From: Eucalyptus grandis
Lineage: Eukaryota > Streptophyta > Magnoliopsida > Myrtales > Myrtaceae
Assembly: GCF_016545825.1 (NCBI RefSeq)
Contig: NC_052612.1
Span: 42,143,738 to 42,207,737, forward strand
Direction: 5' to 3'
DNA: 64,000 bases
Positions 11,401 through 20,230 of the stretch are shown piece after piece. The position numbers were made by a program, and so were the translations under genes. The notes beneath the pieces are model-generated. The model ran no database searches. It was not told the DNA's origin and saw only the letters and a list, made by a program, of their open reading frames with translations. How positions within the stretch are numbered: the stretch's first letter is position 1; each line of letters begins with the position of its first letter.

Positions 11401-14067
11401 TCACAAGCATGAAAAGAAAGTTTTTTTTTTTGGTAAAGAAGCATGAAAAGAAAGTTTATCCAGTCTAAAGTGGAGAAATAAGATAACTGTACAGAACTAT
11501 GAAGTGTGATCACTAACATATATACTGTACCACCAAAATGGTCAACAATGAAAAGAGAAGTACTTCTGGCCATGCCTATGTGAAGGCCAGGATCAAGAAA
11601 AGCAATTACACTGTGTAGAGAGGCTCAAGTATGATATGTAACTTATAAATCCATAAATTCATTGGTTTACATCTATAATATCAAAAGCAGTTCTAATAAT
11701 TTTCTTAAATACCCAATGCCACCACAAGATGTGCTATTTATGTGACTAGAGTTGTGACTAGAGTTGTGCCTAAGTTACATAACAAAAGTGCTATGTCCTT
11801 GAACAAACAATTGTTTCCTAAAACAACATGAATGACAGCAGATTAAACCATATCAACATCCTATCTCTCTGGTTTTCAGTTCCAAAAGGGATCATTTTAA
11901 TAGAAAATATTCACTTGGCAAAAAAAATGAGACAACTTCTCTTCTCTGAAGATTAGTAGTCTAAGTGAAAAGACATACCCACGGATAGGAACTGAGGCCT
12001 TCTCAGCTGCAAGTGAAACATCATGATAACGCTTAAGACTCTCTTCTATGCTGCAATTTATATTTGACTTCGAAAAAGATTCTGAAGCAGAAGCAAAGAT
12101 GGCCACTTCCTTGGCTCCTGCTGCAACTGCAGCTTCAAATCCCTGAAAGAATGTGAAATTTTTCATCATGCCAGATGATTGCATATGCTGAGACATAAAC
12201 TTCGTTACTAAATACTCAACTATACTTACCTTAAGATTAGGAGTTAATACAGGAAATCTAGCACCTTCAACATTTCGAATTGCTTCCATAACATCCTTTG
12301 CATCTCCTAGCTGCTCAATCACAATAAAGTTCATGATGGTAGCACTTTATATTGCAATATGGTTCAACTAATGAAACGTAAGAAAATTTAGACCAGAAAT
12401 AAGCATAAAAGGAATACAAAAGTTCCAACAGGACAACAATAAAAATTGATTAAACTCGCTCTACCTCATTAACCAAGACTTAGAAAGTGGATATGATAAT
12501 ATGGCAGGAGATGGCTCTTCACTCAATGTAGCACACATCCTCACTACTCCTAAACGTTATGTATTTTATTATTTTTCTATCTCAAGGACATGCGTAATTT
12601 TTCTCATCCAATTATTCAAAAGTAGGATGATAATTTACAAATATCACAGACGGAGGAAATTCATTGCATGGGAAAGAGAATAAAAACAACTATCTAAACC
12701 ATTAATAAAGAACACTTCAGAACAAAACAAGGTGCCAGACTTCTACAAGAGAGGTTGACTACCTGCGGCACCCATTTTGGTGAGACAAAACTCGTGGCCT
12801 CAACAACAGGCAAACCTGAAGAGACTAGCATTTTTATCAACCCAACCTTTACTTTGGTAGGCACAATTTCCTTCTCATTTTGCAATCCATCCCTCGGACC
12901 AACTTCTACAATCTTCACATACCTTGGAATGCTTCCTAAAAGCTGCAATACAAAAAGATTGATGTCATGACTTATTATATAAAGGAGAACAAACAAGATA
13001 CGCACCAACGAAACCATACAAATACAAAAATAACATGCGCCGGCAACAAATCAAAATGCTGAAAGATACAATTTGTTGCACGGTTGCACCTTACCGCCCT
13101 CCCTTGTATTCTTCTCAACACAATGGCTAGTATAATCACAAGTTGATAAATACCGTGCATCACAAACACTGTCGTTATTTGTAGCCTTAAGGTCCCAACC
13201 CAAACTGCCACGTGTCCGATTGAATAACGTATTCCGTAACCTAATGCTTGAGTACCTACTCGAAGGTACCGAGTATCCCTGACTGCAGAAATTCAAGCAT
13301 CCAGCGTAAGCATGAAGACGATCTATTCATTAAACCAGCCTCATGATATCCAAAACAACGTAAGAAAAGTGGCAACAATTAATGCCTTGTAAACCAGACA
13401 GATTTATCATTTTATCATTTAAAACCATTCATCCAGCCATAACTCAGTCACAATAGAACAGCCGACACGCCCAACCCATTCGCATGCCAACAAGAAAACG
13501 AACTAGAACCGGACCTACGCAACGTCTAAAAGACACGGTTCCATGGAAATAGAACAACCCCAGATGTTCAAGGGGAGGAAAAGGTCAACAAGACAACAAA
13601 TTTCAGAGGCAATATGATTTCTCCACACGATCGTGCCCAAAGAATCTCAAAATCTCCCGTAGCACATAGGCAAAGCATTTGCAAGCAAAACGAGATTACT
13701 AAGCAGCAATTTCTAAGCAGCAATTTCAGACAGACAAAGCAATCTTCCGAATGAGCTAAAGTCTACTCGTCGCGTACTCGCTGCCGCGCCGCGGATAGCG
13801 AATGCCACCCTCGCCGGCGCCATCTCCAGCTCCGACTTCATCAGCCGCGGATGCGCCGGAGCTGGAATAAGACCTCTCCGGCGTATCACCCCCCCGAGCG
13901 CCCGACGCCGCGCCGATAAACGCGAGAGCTCCTCTCGCGTCGCACTTCCGCGACACCGCCTCGCGACCAGACAGCGCGCCGCGCCGCGAGACCTCGTCCA
14001 GAGCCCTCCGCGTCAGCATCGGACCGCGGTCGCACCGGCCAGCTCCCACAAGAGTCACCTGTTCCAA
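8444..14067 (-). CDS. HMGCL: Hydroxymethylglutaryl-CoA lyase (mitochondrial type)
   Basis: Cleaves HMG-CoA to acetoacetate and acetyl-CoA, the last step of leucine breakdown. Exons read on the minus strand: 13282-13090, 12942-12763, 12310-12230, 12142-11979, 10820-10684, 9725-9610, 8683-8444, with GT/AG borders and agreeing phases. Catalytic and metal motifs are all present: [13 protein letters not shown] (active-site Arg-Asp), [12 protein letters not shown] (metal His pair), [19 protein letters not shown] (catalytic Cys and Asn). The TIM-barrel core is therefore complete. The N-terminus is uncertain: a first exon 14067-13778 would join in phase 2 and give an Arg/Ser-rich presequence ([13 protein letters not shown]), plausible for mitochondrial import. 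The C-terminus is odd: after HLERPS the frame gives [15 protein letters not shown] and stops at 8444. The next frame gives a family-like tail ending VSKL with stop at 8437-8439, which suggests a 2-base deletion near 8491-8496. A U6 gene lies divergently 400 bp upstream. Confidence 0.9.
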
Positions 14068-14401
14068 CGAGGCGGAAGTTCGTCAGCGATCGAAGCGGAC
14101 GCCGCGGAAAGGAAAATCGAAACCGGTGGAAGATCGAACGAGGAATCCGAATCCGACGATCAACGAAGCCGGAAGAAGATGCATGCGCTCGAGTTCGTTA
14201 GAGGCACCAACCCCGATCGACGGAGCTTCGTTCCCGACGATCCTTCCGACGGTGTTGCGGAAATAAGAATGGCGAGCGACGATGACGTGAGAAAGAGAAA
14301 CGGATAAGACCCAAGGATTTGGAAAGATTGATATGGGCCGCGAGTGGCAGGAAAGGCCCGCCGGCCCAATAAGCGGAGCGTGGGCTTTGGAGTTACGAGA
14401 A

Positions 14402-14412
14402 GTCCCACATCG
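14402..14412 (+). promoter_or_regulatory. Upstream sequence element (USE) of the U6 gene
   Basis: GTCCCACATCG matches the plant snRNA USE (RTCCCACATCG) exactly. It lies about 55 bp before the predicted U6 start. The 23 bp between it and the TATA-like stretch is the spacing used by plant RNA polymerase III snRNA genes; polymerase II genes use about ten more. Confidence 0.85.
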
Positions 14413-14435
14413 CCAGGTCAACGGAAACTAGACGG

Positions 14436-14443
14436 TTTTTATG
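14436..14443 (+). promoter_or_regulatory. Weak TATA-like element of the U6 gene
   Basis: TTTTTATG sits at -31 to -24 from the predicted start, where plant U6 genes have a TATA box (often TTTATATA). The match is poor, so promoter strength is doubtful. Confidence 0.4.
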
Positions 14444-14466
14444 TCGATGGAGGAGCGTAAGAGTCC

Positions 14467-14486
14467 GTCTCTTAGGAGACATCCGA

Positions 14487-14518
<32 letters not shown>

Positions 14519-14568
14519 GGCCCCTGCGCAAGGATGACACGCACAAATCGAGAAATGGTCCAAATTTT
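14467..14568 (+). ncRNA. U6: U6 spliceosomal snRNA
   Basis: The 102-nt length is normal for plant U6. Seen in order: 5' stem-loop, ATCCGATAAAATTGG, ACGATACAGAGAAGATTAGC (the ACAGAGA box that pairs with the 5' splice site), the AGC region that pairs with U2/U4, the central segment with GCGCAAGG, and GAAATGGTCCAAATTTT at the 3' end. The 5' hairpin is a variant: GTCTC-TTAG-GAGAC in place of the usual GTCCC-TTCG-GGGAC, so the changed U is paired by a matching A. USE and TATA-like elements lie upstream at polymerase III spacing and a T run follows. The core is intact; the weak TATA leaves open a poorly expressed or pseudogene copy. Confidence 0.92.
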
Positions 14569-14571
14569 TTT
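14565..14571 (+). terminator. Polymerase III T-run terminator of U6
   Basis: Seven T residues directly follow the conserved CAAA 3' end of U6, the standard polymerase III stop signal. Confidence 0.85.
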
Positions 14572-14581
14572 GTCCTTTTTA

Positions 14582-14923
14582 CTACTTGGCTTCAATTTTC
14601 ATTTAGAGTGATTTCGGCTTATTTCTCTTCTACTCCCCTTTCTTTCTAATTTGGCTTCGATTTTCAAGTAAAAAGTGATTTTGGCTTCTGGCTGATCAAT
14701 AAATTACAGATGATGTTGCTTACTAAATTGAAATGTGGCTAATCTAACAATTGTATCTCCTACTTGGCTTCAATTTTCATTTAGAATGATTTCAGCTTAT
14801 TTTTCTTTTACTCCTCTTTCTTTCTAATTTGGCTTCGATTTTCAATTAAAAAGTGATTTTGGCTTCTGAGGGATGATGTTGCTTACTAAACTGAAATGTG
14901 GCTAATCTAACAATTGTATCTCC
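14582..14923. repeat. 178-bp direct tandem duplication after U6
   Basis: Two adjacent copies start at 14582 and 14760, both opening CTACTTGGCTTCAATTTTC and closing CTAACAATTGTATCTCC. Copy 2 (about 164 bp) differs by scattered substitutions and lacks about 15 bp near its middle. A shorter TTTGGCTTCGATTTTCAA phrase recurs inside each unit. No coding content. Confidence 0.9.
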
Positions 14924-15364
14924 TTCACAGTGAGCAACCATGAAAGACTGGCCTCTTCATCTATATATGTCAATAATCGGTGTACTCTTTTTCCAAGAAG
15001 ACATGCCCTGTTTTTGAAAAACTTATCATCGCATCAATTAGCAAAAGAAGTCGCTTTAGGCGCCAGATTTTATATGACTACTGCGCATAACTTTCCATGC
15101 CAGGCCTTGGATTGAAGTTTCACTCATTCAACTGCAGAGACCAAAAGGACATATAGTCAGGGTTGTGCTCATCTCCTTAGAATCACAACCTAATGTTATA
15201 GCAGAACTCAAATGACCGAGGCTAGATTATTCATTATTAACACATAAGCAACACTTCAACACAGTAGAACTAAGAACACTACGATCCTGCAGCAAAGCAA
15301 CTCTGCTACTCTGTTCGGGATGCCCTCGCCACACGGAGAAGTACCCATGTTGTCAGTTGACCTT
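14924..15364. other. Spacer and 3' flank of the SDR gene
   Basis: No gene is supported. The part next to 15365 should be the 3' untranslated region of the minus-strand dehydrogenase gene. Confidence 0.5.
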
Positions 15365-17537
15365 TCATAGTGAAGAGAAAATAGGAACTCCTGGCAAGGT
15401 GGCCCCCGCATCAACGATGAAAATGTTGCCCGTGATGTACTCCGAGGAGTCGTGGATTAAGTAGCGGATGAGCGTAGTCAACGCCGGATCAGAGGTCCCG
15501 TATGTTCTCAGAGGGACGGTTTTCTCAGCCACATTATTCAGCCAGTCTCTTTGCATGAGACCCTGTGTGATCTCGGATTTGAAAAGTCCTGGTGAAATTG
15601 AGTTCACTCTAATTTTGTACTCCCCAAGTTCCAAGGCCATGACCTGTTATTAACGATATCATCATTTGGTCAAAACTTTGTTCCCGTTATCTCGAGGAAT
15701 CTAGACAACCACGTGAAACCCACAAACCAAGCTCAAAGCAATAGAAAGTTTGTAGGATACAGAAAGGAGTCTTGTGACTCTATTCATGGAACAACTACCT
15801 TTGCCAAAAGCTTAAAGCAGATGTTTGCAGCCAGTAATTCTATTATAAAAGAGAAAACTTGATTTTCATATGTATAGCTGAAATTTACTCAATCAGAAAG
15901 CAAATGACTTGACTGCCTGCCATCTTAAATTAAAGTTATCATTACCTTTGTCATGGTATTTAGGGCTGCCTTTGAAGAAGTATATGCAACACCCCCAGGA
16001 AGTTGTCCTCGATTAAGACCAGCGATAGAGGAGATATTGACAATGGATCCTCCCTGGTGAGCATCACGCATGCGTATGCACACATATTTTGACACCAGCC
16101 ATGATCCTGTCAGGTTCGTCTTGAAAGTATGATTCCATTCCTCCTCAGACAATTCTAGTGGAGATTTTACAGATCCTGGGTTGCAAGAAAGAATGATCAT
16201 TCCATACACTATTCCAGTATTTGGATAATAAAATGACTAACAAAGCACATTTAAAGAAAAAGGCATCTAATTAGAAGAGTGGAACAAGCAAGAGAGAGTA
16301 TGCAGTGATCATGCTGAATTGCAAGTATGTACCGCCCCACAACAAATTGCAAAGAATTTTCTTTCACTTATAGATGCAAACTTCAATTGGCAGGAGAAGC
16401 ATGTGAAGCATGTGAATCCCACAAAAGATGCCTGCTGTGGACTTAGAAAAATGAAGGTGCTGAGAAGTAAGAGACAAAAAATGGTCATTAACACTTGTCG
16501 AGCAAAGAAGATGCAACTATTTGATTGATTGACTCCAGACACAGGCGAAAGACCATCCCTAAGCTGAACATACTCAAAAACCAGCATATTCAATCAAAAT
16601 TGAAGGCTGTTTAATTTTATAGTATCCGCAATACTCCAAAGCACCATGAGTCATCAGTCCAGGAGGCATCTGAAAAAGCGTAAGCATCAAATGCTCTGCT
16701 TTTAAATAATCTTGTGCTTGATACGCAGCTGCGCAATACGTTCTCCTCTAAATGCTTACTTGGGCCAACTGAGGACTCACACGAGTCAGTAAATTGCTCA
16801 AGGAAGAGATTCAAAAAATGATCTTTCTTAAGGACTCGAACAATAATCATTATCACAATAATGATATCACAGGAAAGGTGGGATCTTTTCCTTATTCTCT
16901 ACTCGCAAATCAAACACCAATTCAGTCTAAAGCTCAAATTCGAGCACTCCGACAGCTTCAACAACGAAAGGCACGATGTCAAATCAAACACACTGATTCA
17001 AATTGCGGCAGAAACCGCTGCAGCCATCCACTAATTCAACTTAAACCGAAAATTGTGTTCAGGTGAAATTCCTCAAACACATAACGATAAGACAAGCCAG
17101 TATCACGTCAGCCTCCTCCTCAATTTCAGCAACTAATCAGCACGAAATAAACATGGCGAAACCGAAAGTCGAAACAGGTGAGCAGGAATAGCATTACCGC
17201 GAACCCCAGCGTTGTTAATTAGCGCATCGATGCGCCCGAACGCATCCCAAGCGCTCCCCACGGACCTCTCGATGGCGGCCCCGCCGGCCGCGATGTCGAG
17301 CTCCACGGCCACGGCCCTCCGGCCGCCCGTGGGGGCCGGCGATCCGATGCCGTCGATCTCGCCGCAGAGGGACTGGAGCCGATCGACGCGGCGGGCGGCG
17401 GCGACGACGCGGCAGCCGGCCCGGGCCAGGTCGAGGCAGAACTCGCGGCCGAGGCCGGAGGAGGCGCCGGTGACCATCACCACCTTGTCGCGGAGGTCGC
17501 GCCACGGCTCGAGGTGGCCGGCCGCCGGAGATGCCAT
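15365..17537 (-). CDS. Short-chain dehydrogenase/reductase (FabG-like)
   Basis: NAD(P)-dependent oxidoreductase of the classical SDR superfamily, substrate unknown. Three exons on the minus strand, 17537-17198, 16175-15946 and 15643-15365, give 282 residues with phases that close exactly. Rossmann motif TGASSGLG at 23-30, NNAG at 108-111, Asn134 (KTNLTGS), Ser in NISSIAG at about 163, and catalytic Tyr178-x3-Lys182 (YTSSK). C-terminus [16 protein letters not shown] resembles the plant FabG-like group around At3g55290/At3g55310 (memory). The start [12 protein letters not shown] was chosen because the frame upstream (to 17744) is not protein-like. Exon 1 is very GC-rich against AT-rich introns. 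A transposon begins 136 bp upstream of the start, so it may lie in the promoter, and a partial exon-1 pseudogene lies 2.4 kb away. There is no targeting signal by eye, so it may be cytosolic. Confidence 0.9.
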
Positions 17538-17672
17538 TTCGCGAGCGGCCCTTTCCTTGCTTTGCAGGATCTGCGACGAAGAGAAGGGAAACGACAATGG
17601 CGGGGAAGTTGGCTCGTGGGTGATGATGATGATGACCAAGTTTTGGTTGGGATGGGTTGACTTGTGGTTGAC

Positions 17673-18510
17673 GGTGCGTTTGTTCGCGTCCCGGTTTAAA
17701 AGTTGTTCCAGGAACAGAAATCCCGGTTTAAAAGTTGTTAACAAAAAATAGAAAAAAGTGTTTCTGTTTGAGGAACAATTTTTGAAAAAAAAACGCGTTT
17801 GGTAAACTTATTCATTAAATAAAAATAAACAAACACGTTTGGTAAATTTATATAATTTTTTTATTTCTTTTATTTTTTCTATTTTTTCTTTTTTTTTCCT
17901 TTTTTTTTTTTTTTTTTTCCTTTTTTTTTTTTTCTTCTTTTGGCCGGTCGCCGGCCTCGGCCATGGCCGGTGACCAGCCGACGAGGGCCGGCGGCCTCGC
18001 CGGGCCACCGCCAAGCGACGCCGACTCGCCCGATCCGGCGAGGCCGAGCTCGCCCAACGGCCGGCGAGGCTCGCGCGAGGCGAGGCTCGCCCGGCCGCTT
18101 AGCGAGCTCGGCCTCGCCGGATCTGGGCGAGCTCGAGCTCGCCTAGCCAAGGCGAGGCCGACCCTCACCCGGCCTACGGCGAGCTCGGCCTCGGCCGGGG
18201 ACGGCGAGGGCGGCAAGCCTCGCCGTGGCCGGGCGAGGCCGCGCCCTCGTCGGCCGATCGCCCCATGGCCGAGGCCGGCGACCGCGAAAGAAAAAGAAGA
18301 AGAAAATAAAATGTGTTTCTCAAATGTGTTTGAAATAAGAAACACAAATTTTGTGTTTCTTATTTATGTTTCTTTTTTGTTCCTTAACAAAAAAAGAACA
18401 AAAAATGAACAGAAATATACCCAAACGCGTTTTGTTTTTTTGTTCCTGAAACAAAAAAAAACAGAAAAAGTGTTTAAAAACAAAAAAAAGAAACATAAAC
18501 AAACATGCCC
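17673..18510. mobile_element. Non-autonomous transposon with GC-rich core
   Basis: The left end GGTGCGTTTGTTCGCGT and the inverted right end GGGCATGTTTGTTTATG are imperfect terminal inverted repeats. Subterminal arms also mirror each other: ACGCGTTTGGTAAAC near 17791 against CCAAACGCGTTTTG near 18421, with GTTCC and AAACA phrases. Between long T/A tracts lies a 350-bp core (17940-18290) of about 75% GC, rich in GGCGAG and GAGCTCG phrases. No transposase frame; frames across the core are compositional. The superfamily is uncertain (hAT or Mutator-like) and no target-site duplication was seen. It is absent from duplicated unit 2. Confidence 0.7.
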
Positions 18511-19969
18511 TAATCTTTTTCCTTTCTTTAATTTAATTTTTTAGTGCATGGATGGTGGATGCCAATGACATGTTGACCATAATGCCTAAATTTATCGTAA
18601 ACGGATTAAAAAAACATCAATTTGCATATGACACATTTATAATCTATCGATAAACGCGTTCTAATTGTTTAAATTTCCCTCCAACTAGTTCACACATATC
18701 ATATATAGTGTAAACTCTTAGGAAGACCTATTTGCACGAGGATTAGACGTGAGGATGTCCCTGGCTCGACTAATCATCTTGAGAATTTGCACCAGCAAAG
18801 CCTCTCGAAACTTCAACTTATCTTCTATCTTTTAGATATAACAGTGAAATTGCAGTTTATGTATCAACTCCCATAGTCAACCGATCCGCACTGAGGGAGG
18901 ATGCTAGCTTACGACCTTGAAAAGCGTCCTTAGCTCGGCCTCGAGAGAAATTGCAATAATCTGTCAAGCAAACAACACTTGACCATCCATCCGACATGCC
19001 ACATAAAATGCGTCCCAGAGGCCAAACTCAGTTTACTCTTGGAAACCAAAATCGAAATAGGCCAAAATGCATATCCTAACTCATATTTATTTAAATGGGT
19101 CGAGTCAAAACTAAAATATGGATTATATTGGGTTTTGATAAAGCCCAAAACAATGGATGTTGATGTTTCAAGCCAAGAAACCCGCTTTCAACCCAAGTCG
19201 AGAGTTCCAAGTCCTTGCTCCTCTCTTCACTCTCCTTCCATCCACCGATCGCGAACGGAAAGATCGTGGGTTGTGCTTGGTCATGGTGTTTTGGTCGTGG
19301 GTTTGTTTCTCAGATGCTTCGGTAGTTGTGTTTCACATGTAGCTTTCTATCTAATGTTTTGGACGTGGAGTGCCTATGAATTTTTTGTGTTTATGCATGG
19401 CTAAGGAAGATGACAAAACTGGGCTCTCCTTTCTCTGGGGAGAAAGTTCACTTAGTCAAAAAAAGATCGATTGTATGGTGCTCTACATTTATTGACCCAA
19501 AGGACAAATGTGTAATCTAAAGAAAATACATTTCTATTTGTGTATTTCGAAGTGTGTCCCTCTCGTCTCGTTATTATGTTTCGTGGAGATGTTAGGTCAC
19601 TAGTTATTATTTTGAAGGCAATTTAAGTACTCTCCCCCATTGCTAACAACTTAAGATTTGAATCCAGTTGTTGTATTTACTTTTGACAATAAAATAAATA
19701 ATTGCTTAAAAGTATGTTATTGTGTAATAAATTCATAACTTCTCATCAATTAAGACATGTAATTTTGGGAAATGAGCAAAAGAAGGTAAATTAATATGGA
19801 TTTGTTTTTGTTATGATAAAATCGTAAGTTAGGCTTTCATCAAGTCCAATACATTGAGATCTATCATCCATATTTAACGTAAAACCAAAATCCAAACCTA
19901 TATTCCTGATTTATGGATGGCCCAGCCTAGACTTTTACCACCAACTTCATGCCTCGTCAGCCGTGATGT

Positions 19970-20230
19970 CGAGCTCCATGGCCACGGCTCGCTAGCCGCC
20001 CGACCCGGCCACGGCCACAGAGCCCAGGGGCAATGAGCCGAGGCCATCAATCTCACTACAGAGGGACTAGAGCCGATCCACGCAACACACGATGGCGACG
20101 ATGTGGTAGCTGGCCTGGGCTGGGTTGAGGCAGAACTCGCGGCCAAGGCCGGAGGAGCCACCGTGACCATCACCACCTTGTCACGGAGGTCATGCCACAG
20201 CTCGAGGTGGCCGGCCGCCGGAGATGCCAT
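19970..20230 (-). pseudogene. Truncated copy of SDR exon 1
   Basis: Reads [19 protein letters not shown] then VMVT, matching codons 1-23 of the functional SDR. A one-base loss (GGAGGAGCCACCG against GGAGGAGGCGCCGG) then shifts the frame inside the NAD-binding TGxxxGxG motif. The rest of the exon is recognisable only as DNA and stops about 90 bp before the real exon end, with no exons 2 or 3 behind it. Many CpG sites of the parent are TpG or CpA here. It cannot make an enzyme. Confidence 0.88.

Noticed and set aside
17538..17744. Upstream in-frame extension of the SDR gene beginning MLTTFKPG
   Set aside because: The extension includes transposon sequence and lacks family similarity. The pseudogene copy likewise supports a start at MASPAAG.
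17212..17751. 179-codon plus-strand frame
   Set aside because: Antisense shadow of SDR exon 1 with no domain of its own.
17848..18544. Frames of 165 and 193 codons on both strands
   Set aside because: They run through the GC-rich core and poly-A/T tracts of the transposon and consist of Arg/Pro/Ala or Lys runs.
19157..19342. Similar open frames in both duplication units (also 20869-21141)
   Set aside because: The two copies differ by frameshifts and show no codon-level conservation; this looks like duplicated non-coding DNA.
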